Numbered from the stretch's first letter, positions 1 through 6,818 are shown. The stretch is 8,557 bases of DNA from JBLHLB01 sp047618505 (GCA_047618505.1 JBLHLB010000166.1:1-8557); one strand, 5' to 3'. The notes: generated from the sequence alone by a model not told the origin. Program-made: numbers and translations.

Positions 1-2
1 TT

Positions 3-34
3 CGCGGGCCCAGGCCCGTGCGGCGTCTAACGCC
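3..34 (+). promoter_or_regulatory. Two adjacent GC-rich hairpins before ptsN
   Basis: Bases 5-10 (CGGGCC) pair with 13-18 (GGCCCG) across a 2-base loop, and bases 3-4/19-20 may extend the stem. Bases 22-26 (GGCGT) pair perfectly with 30-34 (ACGCC) across a 3-base loop. There is no T-run, so this is not a standard intrinsic terminator. It may be the 3' structure of an upstream gene or part of the ptsN leader. The role is unknown because the window begins here. Confidence 0.3.
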
Positions 35-56
35 CAAACACACTGTTCTAATAATC

Positions 57-557
57 ATGAGGACCGAGGCCGCCGACTACTGGAAGCTCTTCAAGCCTTC
101 CGCCTGTAACGTCAAACTGAAGGGAACGACCCAGGAAAGCGTGTTTGGGGAGATCGCCGCGGGCCTCGTTAAGTCGAAGGGGCTACCCGCCGAAATGGCG
201 GAAGGCGTCGTCCAAGTGTTGGTCCAGCGCGAGGAGCTGGCTTCGACTGGGATCGGGCAAACGGTGGCGATTCCCCATGTGAAGATCGAGGGTCTAGAGG
301 AGGCGCTAGTCAGCCTCTCCGTGCACCCCGCTGGACTGGACTGGCGCTCCTTGGATGGATTGCCCGTACATCTGTTGTTTACGGTCTTGCGCCCGGCCCA
401 GGCGGGTCCCAAGCATGACCCCGAGCGCCATTTGGCGATGATGCGTTGGGTTTCCCTGATCGGTCAGCAGGCTGATTTCCGCCGCTTCGCCCTTAATGTA
501 GGGACGCGCACAGAGCTCGTTGATCTTCTGAAGGAGATCTCGGGCAAGCTCGCCTAG
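57..557 (+). CDS. ptsN: PTS EIIA-Ntr-type phosphoacceptor protein (PtsN-like)
   Basis: A cytoplasmic PTS EIIA domain of the fructose/nitrogen (PtsN) type. It would accept phosphate from HPr on a histidine and act mainly as a regulator. Seen: the whole 166-residue protein is one EIIA domain, close to the usual 150-165. The family signature REELASTGIGQTVAIPH contains the active-site His (about residue 76), and it is preceded by a typical N-terminal helix (ESVFGEIAAGLV) and followed by VHLLFTVLRP and HLAMMRWVSLI. No transmembrane EIIB/EIIC domain is attached, which fits a regulatory rather than a transport role. I chose ATG 57. The same frame stays open to a GTG at 18, but that lies inside a GC-rich hairpin and would add 13 residues unlike the family. 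Neither start has a good Shine-Dalgarno. The gene lies 165 bp upstream of the HPr gene, the usual partner. A sugar-specific EIIA is possible but less likely. Confidence 0.85.
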   Translation: MRTEAADYWKLFKPSACNVKLKGTTQESVFGEIAAGLVKSKGLPAEMAEGVVQVLVQREELASTGIGQTVAIPHVKIEGLEEALVSLSVHPAGLDWRSLDGLPVHLLFTVLRPAQAGPKHDPERHLAMMRWVSLIGQQADFRRFALNVGTRTELVDLLKEISGKLA

Positions 558-641
558 GGCGATGGCCTTGCGGCGAACCAAGACCTTCGTCCCACCGTGT
601 GAGGGCGCCGGGACGGAACCGAGTCGATTGCAGGCAGCCTA

Positions 642-681
642 AGCCAAGGCATTGGACCCGTGTCCTCTTTTGGTCTTGGCT
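642..681 (+). promoter_or_regulatory. Nested inverted repeat in the ptsN-ptsH gap
   Basis: AGCCAAG (642-648) is the exact reverse complement of CTTGGCT (675-681). Inside it, GGAC (654-657) pairs with GTCC (662-665) across a 4-base loop. The structure ends about 40 bases before the ptsH start, so it could be an mRNA leader hairpin or an operator. Nothing else in the 558-722 gap looked like a gene or a strong promoter. This is structure only, with no recognised binding site. Confidence 0.3.
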
Positions 682-722
682 CTGCTTACCTGGAGCAGCC
701 TGCGAGGGCAATTGAGACCAAC

Positions 723-1013
723 ATGGAAATCACCTGCACACTTCGGGTTGTCAATCACGAGGGCATGCATGCGCGGCCCTGTCACGCAGTTGTGTCCACA
801 GCCTTGGGTTTCCAGAGCCAGTTGCGCCTCCGGGCTGCTGGTCCTGAGGTCAATGGCAAGAGCATCCTGGAGCTGATGACCCTGGGGGCTGGTGAGGGTA
901 CTGAGATCACCATGCGAGCCTGGGGCAGCGACTCGAAGGAATTGGCGCAGGCGCTCCAGAGCCTTTTTGAAGGCGGTTTCGGCGAGATAGAAAAAGATTC
1001 CACCTCGGGGTAG
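723..1013 (+). CDS. ptsH: HPr-family phosphocarrier protein
   Basis: A small cytoplasmic phosphocarrier. In the PTS it takes phosphate from enzyme I on a histidine and hands it to EIIA domains such as the PtsN-like protein just upstream. Seen: 96 residues against 85-90 for typical HPr. The active-site motif GMHARP has His16, and the second HPr signature VNGKSILELMTL carries Ser47, equivalent to the regulatory Ser46 of Firmicutes HPr that HPr kinase modifies. The third block GAGEGTEITMRAWG and the terminal helix ELAQALQSLF are also present. ATG 723 is chosen because the HPr fold begins right after it. An in-frame GTG at 660 would add 21 unrelated residues. A weak GAGGG lies 14 bases upstream. 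The C-terminal GEIEKDSTSG tail is slightly longer than usual. Enzyme I and HPr kinase are not in the window, so the phosphate source and whether Ser47 is used cannot be told. Confidence 0.92.
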   Translation: MEITCTLRVVNHEGMHARPCHAVVSTALGFQSQLRLRAAGPEVNGKSILELMTLGAGEGTEITMRAWGSDSKELAQALQSLFEGGFGEIEKDSTSG

Positions 1014-1055
1014 GGCGCGGATTGGGCAGCTGAGCGAAAAGGCCCGCACGTTTTA

Positions 1056-1109
1056 GGGATAGGGGTGGGGTCGGGGGTCCTTGTTGAAGCTGTGGGTGGG
1101 GGGTGAGGG
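1056..1109 (+). other. G-rich stretch with a G-quadruplex motif
   Basis: Four G-tracts separated by 1-3 bases occur at 1056-1058, 1062-1065, 1067-1070 and 1073-1077. A second G-rich block follows at 1094-1109 (GGG, G6, GGG). The G-rich strand is the coding strand of the pilus operon, so a quadruplex could form in its mRNA leader if transcription begins upstream. The rest of the 1014-1308 gap (295 bp) shows no convincing sigma-70 or sigma-54 promoter and no gene. Confidence 0.45.
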
Positions 1110-1243
1110 CAGTTCTGCTGGTTGGAAGTCCTGGGAGACAGGAATGGGATCCGATTTCCCGAAGTCGGTGCTCAGGCTCCAGGGCGGATTGGTCCGACAA
1201 AGAAGAGGTCGAAGTGCTACGCGGGCCTCATCCGGAAATCTTG

Positions 1244-1279
1244 CCGGGGTCCACGCTGCATCGCGCCATCCCCCCCCGG
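1244..1279 (+). promoter_or_regulatory. Inverted repeat with C8 tract in the pilM leader
   Basis: CCGGGG (1244-1249) is the exact reverse complement of CCCCGG (1274-1279), separated by 24 bases. The right arm lies within a run of eight C (1270-1277) about 31 bases before the pilM start. This could be a leader hairpin or a site of slipped-strand length change. Neither is proven. Confidence 0.3.
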
Positions 1280-1297
1280 ACAACGGGAAAGCCAAGT

Positions 1298-1302
1298 AGA
1301 GG
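1298..1302 (+). promoter_or_regulatory. Ribosome binding site of pilM
   Basis: AGAGG lies six bases before the GTG at 1309. It supports that non-ATG codon as the start, and the encoded MFRKVKSIVGIDLGS is a typical PilM N-terminus. Confidence 0.7.
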
Positions 1303-1308
1303 TAATAG

Positions 1309-2367
1309 GTGTTCCGCAAAGTAAAGAGCATTGTCGGCATCGACCTGGGCAGCCAGGCCGTCAAGGCGATCGAGGTGACCCTCGACGGCACCGAGCCCGT
1401 AATTACGGGCTACGCAAGCGCATTGATCGAGGCCGATGGCGACCGCTCGAACGCCCTCGCGAAGGTGCTTGAGTCTGGCGCCTTCAAGAGTAAACAGGTT
1501 GTGACTTCAGTGTCCGGCCAGTCGGTTGTTGTGCGCTACATCACGATGGTTCGCATGAGCGAGTCGGAGCTCAAGCAGGCAATCCAGTTCGAGTCGGACA
1601 AGTACCTGCCCTTCGACGCGGACGAGGTCGTCCTCGATTGTCAGGCGCTCGAGAGGGTCCCGACCCTCAACGGTGACAGCGCCGGCGCGGCCGAGGACCA
1701 AATGAGCGTCGTGCTTGCGGCCTGCAAGACAGCCTCCATCGAAGAACAAGTCGGGGAGGTCCGCAAGCTCGGACTCAACCCCGTAGCCGTAGACGTTGAT
1801 GTCTTCGCCTTGGCGAATGCATTCGAAGTCTCGGGACAGGGCAACCTCGTCATGGACGAAGAGAACAGCGAGACCACGGCCATTGCCTTGGTGGATATCG
1901 GCGCGAGCTGTACCTCGATCAACGTGGTCGTCAACGGGGAAACCTGCTTCAGCCGCGAGATTGGTATCGGCGGTGGCGACATGACCCAGGCCTGCTCGCG
2001 GCGGCTTGGTCTTGAGGTTGCCGAAGCGGAAGAGATCAAATGTAACCCCGAAGGACGCGAGTCCGAGATTAGCCGGGCCATCGGCCCCGTGCTCGAAGAC
2101 CTCGTCAGCGAGATCAGCCTCTCCATCGACTATGTCGAGAACCGCGAAGGCCTGCACGTCGAAGAGGTGCTCCTCTCCGGCGGCGGTGTTCTCGCTCCGG
2201 GCGTCGTCAACTTCATCGAACAAGCAACCGGGCGAAGTGCCCGGACCTGGAACCCCCTCGAGGGAATTCGTGTCGACGCCAGCCGCGTTGACATTGACGA
2301 ACTCGAAAAAAACGCCACTTCGCTCGCCGTTGCAGTCGGCCTTGCCTCGAGGGTAATCGCAGCATGA
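1309..2367 (+). CDS. pilM: Type IV pilus assembly protein PilM (actin-like ATPase)
   Basis: The cytoplasmic, FtsA/actin-fold component of the type IV pilus alignment complex. It binds the short cytoplasmic tail of PilN and links the cytoplasmic side to the inner-membrane PilN/PilO ring. Seen: 352 residues, normal for PilM. The phosphate-1 motif IVGIDLGSQAVKAIEV is at residues 8-23, LKQAIQFESDKYLPF (the SHS2/1C region) at 88-102, phosphate-2 ALVDIGASCTSINVVV at 193-208, and the adenosine motif VLLSGGGVLAPGVVNFIEQ at 287-305. No membrane segment is visible. It starts with GTG behind an AGAGG ribosome site. Its stop overlaps the pilN start in an ATGA, which implies translational coupling. It is the first gene of the operon, after a 295 bp gap. 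Acidic residues are frequent (ESELKQ, EEVL, DIDELEK). The identification is secure. A role in a T2SS-like machine (GspL analogue) is a less likely alternative. Confidence 0.95.
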   Translation: MFRKVKSIVGIDLGSQAVKAIEVTLDGTEPVITGYASALIEADGDRSNALAKVLESGAFKSKQVVTSVSGQSVVVRYITMVRMSESELKQAIQFESDKYLPFDADEVVLDCQALERVPTLNGDSAGAAEDQMSVVLAACKTASIEEQVGEVRKLGLNPVAVDVDVFALANAFEVSGQGNLVMDEENSETTAIALVDIGASCTSINVVVNGETCFSREIGIGGGDMTQACSRRLGLEVAEAEEIKCNPEGRESEISRAIGPVLEDLVSEISLSIDYVENREGLHVEEVLLSGGGVLAPGVVNFIEQATGRSARTWNPLEGIRVDASRVDIDELEKNATSLAVAVGLASRVIAA

Positions 2368-3032
2368 TTTCCATCAACTTGCTCCCCCCGGAGTACCGCC
2401 AAAAGAAGCGGACTCCCATCAAACTGATGATCGCCGTATTGGCGTCCGTCACGATCAACGGTGGGCTCATTGCCTACTGGGCCTGGACCGCCTTTGGCGT
2501 CGCCGCGGAAGTCGAGAGTGAACTAGCTTTGCTCGAAGATACCAACGAGAGCCTTAAGCCCCAGGTCGGGTACCACGAGTCCCTTGAGAAGGAGTCCTCA
2601 GCCTTCCGCTCACGGGAGGAGATGCTCACCAACATCACTTCCAATCGAGTGTCCTGGACCCGTGAAGTCGATCTTCTCCTAGATGTCATCAACGGCAATG
2701 GGGAGACGCCTGATTATCTCATTTGGCTCGATGACCTTTCCGTGGACATGAAAGAGAACAAGCGCAACGACACCTTTGGATCCATGAGCGCCTCCGGGCA
2801 CTCGGGTTCCTCAGAGTTTGACAACGTTGCCAACTTCCTGGACGACATTGAGGCGTCGCGACTATCCAACGACTTTGGTCGCCCTGCGCCCCCCGAAGGG
2901 TCGGTCAGCAGCGAAGACCTCGAATTGGTTCCCTCACGGAGGTTCAGCTTCCCCCTGGAGATGAACCTTCGGAGTCCCGATGAGCGCAGCAAGGCAGCTG
3001 AGCAGGACGCCGAAGGAGGTGACTCCAAATGA
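2364..3032 (+). CDS. pilN: Type IV pilus assembly protein PilN
   Basis: A bitopic inner-membrane protein whose cytoplasmic N-terminus docks in PilM and whose periplasmic part pairs with PilO. Seen: 222 residues. The hallmark PilM-binding motif ISINLLPPEYR is at residues 2-12. One transmembrane helix follows at about 20-44 (LMIAVLASVTINGG and the next stretch), then a coiled coil at about 47-90, and a ferredoxin-like periplasmic domain from about 95 (VDLLLDVIN, YLIWLDDLSV, FDNVANFLDDIEASRL, FSFPLEMNL). The last 20 residues are charged and low in complexity (AAEQDAEGGDSK). The start overlaps pilM by ATGA and a weak GAGGG lies about 10 bases upstream. The stop overlaps the pilO start the same way. 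The family has low sequence conservation, so the call rests on the N-terminal motif, topology and gene order. Confidence 0.88.
   Translation: MISINLLPPEYRQKKRTPIKLMIAVLASVTINGGLIAYWAWTAFGVAAEVESELALLEDTNESLKPQVGYHESLEKESSAFRSREEMLTNITSNRVSWTREVDLLLDVINGNGETPDYLIWLDDLSVDMKENKRNDTFGSMSASGHSGSSEFDNVANFLDDIEASRLSNDFGRPAPPEGSVSSEDLELVPSRRFSFPLEMNLRSPDERSKAAEQDAEGGDSK
3013..3022 (+). promoter_or_regulatory. Strong ribosome binding site of pilO within pilN
   Basis: AAGGAGGTGA, a near-perfect anti-Shine-Dalgarno complement, lies in the last codons of pilN, six bases before the pilO ATG at 3029. It is the strongest such site in the window. It sets the pilO start and suggests that pilO is translated efficiently on its own as well as by coupling. 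Confidence 0.8.
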
Positions 3033-4459
3033 CTCCCAAGGGACGTTTAATCACCTTCGCCACGGTGAGCGTTTTGCTCGCCGGCGGTGCCGGGGCCATG
3101 ATCTACCTGCAAAAGGAAGAGATCACCGAAAACCTCGCTTCGTCAGAGCGAATCAAGTCAGAGATCACCGTTGCGCGCACCCTTCTGAGGGGCACGCCTG
3201 ACCTGATCAAAGAAGTCATCATCCAGCGCGAGACGGACTCGGTCATCCGAGAGATCCTCTCCGACGAAGAGGATGTCACCAACTTCGTGCGTACCGTGCA
3301 CGAGTTTGGGGAGTCCTCCGGGATTGCGATCACAAAGGTGTCGCCGCAGCGGCGCGCCAACTCTCGTAAGTCCAAAGAGGACTTTGACCGCGTCGGCTAC
3401 AGCCTCGACTTCGAGGGCACCGCCTGGGAACTGCTCGATTTCCTTGATCGGGTTGAATCGCACTCGCGCTTCATGAGCGTGACATCGTTCAGCCTGTCTG
3501 CCGCACGCCGCACGAGCTTCAAGGATGGCGCGGAGCCGCGTCACCGCATTAGCCTAGACCTTGAGACCTACCGCTATGAGCCGAATGTCGGTGGCAAGGA
3601 AGTTCGCATCGATGGCTACGATCACAAGCGCGAACTGCTGATCTCCGAGATCAGTCGACGCGCCTCCGACCTCCAGATCGAGACCTACCACTACAGCGGA
3701 CCGCGACGTCGTCGTGACCCCTGGATCGATCCGCGCATGCCGGTGGATGCGGAAGGCGAGACGATGCCGATCCCCGATCAGCTTGCCTTGGTTGAGGATC
3801 TCGTTGCTGAAGTTGCGACAGCCCTTGCGTTGCGCGAGGCCTACGAGAACGCCGAGACCATCATCGAAGAGATGAAGGCACGCGCGCAGCTGGAGGAGGT
3901 TCTCACCCGCATCGAAGAGCAAGCTCGTCGCATCCGTGCGGATAACCTGCTCTCCTTCGTCTCAGCAGAACAGCAGTTTCAAGGCGACGTCGAGAACGTC
4001 GCGATTGAGCTACGCGCTTGGCTGAATGGGGAAGCTAGCAGCACCGCTGGCCCCGACCTAAATGAGCTCACGCAGACGCGTGACGTCATCGGTCGCCACA
4101 TCGCCCGCCAGGAATACGAACTCGCCAGGGACGCCTATGCGGCCATCGAACCCCGCCTACGTGGAGTGCCCCTTGGTGACGAGCCCCGACGAGTACTCGT
4201 CGCGGCTATGGAACAAGCCAGCACCACGATCGAACGTGTCCTCGAGTTTGAGGCCATCACGATCGATATCGGTGGTGTGGCCATCCACGAGGGCCGTCGG
4301 CCCGTCGCATTGATCAACGGTCAGCCCTTCGCCGAAGGCGAGTTGCTTTCCGGAGATTTGGTCGTCCGCAGCATCACTGCCGCCCAAATTGAATTCGCCT
4401 ATCGAGGACTTGTCCTCGCCAAATCCGTCGAAAGTACGCAGTCCAGTCCCCGGGAATAG
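3029..4459 (+). CDS. pilO: Long PilO protein with a PilP-like C-terminal half (PilO-PilP fusion)
   Basis: An inner-membrane protein of the pilus alignment complex. Seen: 476 residues, against about 200 for ordinary PilO. Residues 1-185 look like PilO: one transmembrane helix at 7-26, a coiled coil at about 28-80, and a ferredoxin-like domain (ISLDLETYRYEP at 174-185, preceded by YSLDFEGTAWELLDFLDRVE). From about 218, ETYHYSGPRRRRDPWIDP resembles the Y-x-GRRDPF start of mature PilP. Residues 250-405 are an Ala/Glu/Arg-rich helical stretch of a kind I do not recognise. Residues 408-467 (ALINGQPFAEGELL, then IEFAYRGLVLAKSV) look like the small C-terminal beta domain of PilP/GspB, which contacts the secretin. 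No pilP gene lies before pilQ, which fits a fusion. The PilO half is a confident call. The PilP half is a motif-based inference. Confidence 0.82.
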   Translation: MTPKGRLITFATVSVLLAGGAGAMIYLQKEEITENLASSERIKSEITVARTLLRGTPDLIKEVIIQRETDSVIREILSDEEDVTNFVRTVHEFGESSGIAITKVSPQRRANSRKSKEDFDRVGYSLDFEGTAWELLDFLDRVESHSRFMSVTSFSLSAARRTSFKDGAEPRHRISLDLETYRYEPNVGGKEVRIDGYDHKRELLISEISRRASDLQIETYHYSGPRRRRDPWIDPRMPVDAEGETMPIPDQLALVEDLVAEVATALALREAYENAETIIEEMKARAQLEEVLTRIEEQARRIRADNLLSFVSAEQQFQGDVENVAIELRAWLNGEASSTAGPDLNELTQTRDVIGRHIARQEYELARDAYAAIEPRLRGVPLGDEPRRVLVAAMEQASTTIERVLEFEAITIDIGGVAIHEGRRPVALINGQPFAEGELLSGDLVVRSITAAQIEFAYRGLVLAKSVESTQSSPRE

Positions 4460-4480
4460 CGTCACCCATCATTCATCTCG

Positions 4481-6403
4481 ATGAAGAACCCCATCCTCGT
4501 CCCCGCCCTTAGTGCCTTGCTTTGCCTGCTGTCCCCTGCAGTCTCTGCTCAGGTCTCCAGTCCCGATGCGCGCGTTAGCTTGCGTGTCGAAGAACGTGCC
4601 CTCTCCGAGGTTGTGGATTATCTCCGCGACCAAGCCGGCGCCAACATCGTCATCGTGGAAGGGGGAGACGCTACAGTTTCCCTCGACCTGACCGACGTGA
4701 ATTGGCTCGACGCTCTTGAGATCGCTGCCGAGCTTGCTGGCTGCGTTGTCGAAGAGCGCTCCGCCGGTATCCTCGCTATCGAACGCCCGCCGCGCGTCAA
4801 CTTCGAGTTCGACAACGCGGATCTAGTGCAGGTCATCAACACAATCGCCAAGCTCAGCAACGCGAACGTTGTAGTCGCACCCGAAGTTACGGGGACACTC
4901 TCCCTTCGACTGACCGACGTACCCTGGCGCGATGCCCTGGACGTCGCCGTCAAGACCCTGGGCTACACAGTGGTCGAAGAAGATCGTGGAATCCTGCGCA
5001 TCGTCGACCCCCTCTCGCTTCAGGCGCAGATGGAAACGAAGAGCTACCAGTTCCGCTACCTGCGGCCCAAGGGCGCCTTCGTTCCTAAAATCCAGTCTGA
5101 GTTCCTAGTGGGTAGCCTTACGGCCGGCACCGGCGACCTCTCTAAGGACTTTCCGGTCATCGACGCCCTGCGGAACGCCCTCTCGCAGGGTGGGGGACTT
5201 GACTACATCGAATCCGAGAACACGATCATCGTGAAGGATACGGCGCAGGTTCACGCTCAGATCAAGGACATCATTGATCGCCTCGACGTCGAACCCGCCC
5301 AGGTCTTCATCGACGTCAAGTTCGTCAGCACGGCGAACGACGACATCTTCAGCCTCGGCGTCGACTTCGGCGACCTCGGCCCGCAGGTGACCGCCAGCGG
5401 CGGCCAGATCCCGATCACTCTGCCCTTCAACTTGGGTAGTGGTGGATTTGAAGATTGGTTGATCGCCTCCCCGGGAGGAACCGGCCCCTTCGTGGATTCG
5501 AACCTGAATGGTGGGTCCACCCTTGTGCCCAGCACGATCTTCGGTTCCCTCAGCTTCACCCAGGTCGCAGCGACCCTTCGCCTGCTGCAGAAGGACGGCT
5601 CTTCCGAGGTTCTCCAAGCTCCGAAGATCATCGCCCTGGATGGTCGTCCCTCGACGATTTTCGTCGGCGAGACGATCCGCTACGCCGAAGCCAAGTCCGA
5701 ACAAGGCCAGGCCGGCGGTTTGCAGCTCAGCGTTTCTGAAGCGTCCAGCTCGCCCGTCGAAGTTGGCTTCCAGCTCCTTGTTATCCCGCACCTGATCCCG
5801 GGCACCGAGAAGCTAACCTTGGAAGTCATTCCGAAGGAGACCAGCCTCTCCGGTACCGGTGACCCGACCATCGCGCCCCCGGGCTTCGATGTCTTCACTG
5901 TTGGTGCCTCTGGCCTGGAGGGCTCCATCGCCCTTCCGCGGAAGCGTTCCTCGACGATCGTCACCAGCATGCTCCTTGAAAGTGGCCAAACAGCCATGAT
6001 CGGCGGACTGCAGACAGAGACCGACAGCGAACGTCACTCCCGCGTGCCCTACCTCTCGAAGATCCCGCTCCTGGGTTGGCTCTTCCGTCACGAGGAGCGT
6101 TCTCGCGAAAAGCGCAGCTTGATGGTTTTCATCACGCCGACAATCGTCCGTTCCTCCGCTGACCAGCACCGTCTGCTCCAGCGCGAGCTCGAGAGTCGCC
6201 ATGGTGCCTATGGCGAGCGCCTTGAGGAGGTCCTCTTCGGTGAAGCGGGCATGCCCAGCTCCGCAGTCATCGGGGCAGCCATGGACCAGGAGTCCGCCCG
6301 GACCACTGGGGACGGCATGGACTATCGCTGGTCGACCTTCGTCCAATCCTCTGAGGAGGGGTCCGCTACGGACGAAGCTGCTGAGTCCGACTCGGACCAG
6401 TAG
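4481..6403 (+). CDS. pilQ: Type IV pilus secretin PilQ
   Basis: The outer-membrane secretin through which the pilus passes. It is a multimeric gated channel whose periplasmic N-domains meet the PilP part of the alignment complex. Seen: 640 residues. A Sec signal peptide covers 1-23, ending SPAVSA before Q24. Two tandem STN domains occupy about 31-101 and 104-176, sharing TDVxWxDAL. A KH-like N1 domain is at about 185-268 (YIESENTIIVKD, IKDIIDRLDV). The secretin core runs from about 275 (VFIDVKFVSTANDDIFSLGVDF) to 557, with the signature VPYLSKIPLLGWLFR and LMVFITPTIVR. After the barrel comes an unusual tail of about 80 residues ending in an acidic run (EEGSATDEAAESDSDQ). I see no separate AMIN peptidoglycan-binding domain. 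The gene starts 21 bp after pilO with no clear ribosome site, so it is probably translated by coupling. It is the last gene of the operon, with strong hairpins following. Confidence 0.95.
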   Translation: MKNPILVPALSALLCLLSPAVSAQVSSPDARVSLRVEERALSEVVDYLRDQAGANIVIVEGGDATVSLDLTDVNWLDALEIAAELAGCVVEERSAGILAIERPPRVNFEFDNADLVQVINTIAKLSNANVVVAPEVTGTLSLRLTDVPWRDALDVAVKTLGYTVVEEDRGILRIVDPLSLQAQMETKSYQFRYLRPKGAFVPKIQSEFLVGSLTAGTGDLSKDFPVIDALRNALSQGGGLDYIESENTIIVKDTAQVHAQIKDIIDRLDVEPAQVFIDVKFVSTANDDIFSLGVDFGDLGPQVTASGGQIPITLPFNLGSGGFEDWLIASPGGTGPFVDSNLNGGSTLVPSTIFGSLSFTQVAATLRLLQKDGSSEVLQAPKIIALDGRPSTIFVGETIRYAEAKSEQGQAGGLQLSVSEASSSPVEVGFQLLVIPHLIPGTEKLTLEVIPKETSLSGTGDPTIAPPGFDVFTVGASGLEGSIALPRKRSSTIVTSMLLESGQTAMIGGLQTETDSERHSRVPYLSKIPLLGWLFRHEERSREKRSLMVFITPTIVRSSADQHRLLQRELESRHGAYGERLEEVLFGEAGMPSSAVIGAAMDQESARTTGDGMDYRWSTFVQSSEEGSATDEAAESDSDQ

Positions 6404-6410
6404 CCTGCTT

Positions 6411-6435
6411 GCCCCTGGATTCAGAATCCAGGGGC
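6411..6435 (+). terminator. Perfect 12-bp hairpin after pilQ
   Basis: GCCCCTGGATTC (6411-6422) is the exact reverse complement of GAATCCAGGGGC (6424-6435), with one base between, so the real loop must open several pairs. It begins eight bases after the pilQ stop, the expected place for the operon terminator. There is no T-run afterwards, so it may act with a factor, or protect the 3' end of the mRNA. Confidence 0.6.
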
Positions 6436-6450
6436 GAAGTTCATCGCCAT

Positions 6451-6483
6451 CGGGGGCCGCAGCTGCGAACGGCTCGGCCCCCG
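6451..6483 (+). terminator. Second strong GC hairpin after pilQ
   Basis: CGGGGGCCG (6451-6459) pairs perfectly with CGGCCCCCG (6475-6483) over a 15-base loop that can itself pair partly. It lies 15 bases after the first hairpin, so the two could form a tandem terminator or a 3'-end stabiliser. Only a weak AT stretch (TAATTTA) follows. Confidence 0.5.
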
Positions 6484-6713
6484 GTGTCGTAATTTACGGA
6501 AAACCGGCCTAGGCCGATGATACCTGGGGGCGAATGGGGTGGTCTTGAGGACTTCCCGGAGACGCCTTGGAAGACCTGAGTCTGGCCTGGAGGTGCCACA
6601 GGAGGGGGTTTGACCCCGAAATCCGGGACGGGGTTCGACACGGCCCCGACGATCGGAGAGAGTGAGTGTCCGCCTCCATGGGCGGATTCGGACGATATTG
6701 CCGCAGCCCAACG

Positions 6714-6732
6714 GCTCGGACTTCGTCTGAGC
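6714..6732 (+). other. Tight 8-bp stem-loop
   Basis: GCTCGGAC (6714-6721) pairs with GTCTGAGC (6725-6732), with one G-T wobble, around TTC. The strand reads GACTTCGTC at the tip, like very stable UUCG-type loops in RNA. It is followed directly by TTGACA. It may be part of a structured RNA or a transcription signal. Confidence 0.35.
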
Positions 6733-6818
6733 TTGACAAAACGAACCAACGGAACACGTCGGTGTGCCCTCTTCTTTGTGGCGCGCTGGCAATTGCGGCC
6801 CTCGCTGGCGCCGCTCGT

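Noticed and set aside
1..30. Possible 3' end of an upstream gene (frame ending in TAA at 28-30)
   Set aside because: Only nine codons are visible and they match no family I know. Any frame ends somewhere, so this cannot be supported.
562..642. 26-codon ATG frame between ptsN and ptsH
   Set aside because: It has no ribosome site, no motif and chance length. The region is better described as a leader.
1081..1472. Overlapping + strand frames across the ptsH-pilM gap and the pilM 5' end
   Set aside because: Three frames overlap each other and run into pilM in the wrong frame. Their products are low-complexity and match nothing.
1507..2223. 238-codon frame on the - strand opposite pilM
   Set aside because: It is a shadow of the GC-rich codon pattern of pilM. 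The product has no known domain, and pilM itself is certain.
5105..5791. 228-codon frame on the - strand opposite pilQ
   Set aside because: It lies fully inside the well-conserved secretin gene and has no recognisable domain.
6629..6650. GGGTTCGACA stretch resembling a tRNA T-arm
   Set aside because: No acceptor stem, anticodon arm or D-arm can be placed around it, so it is just a hairpin loop.
6733..6761. TTGACA as a sigma-70 -35 box for the ribonuclease gene
   Set aside because: At 17 bases downstream the sequence is ACGTCG, with no resemblance to a -10 box.
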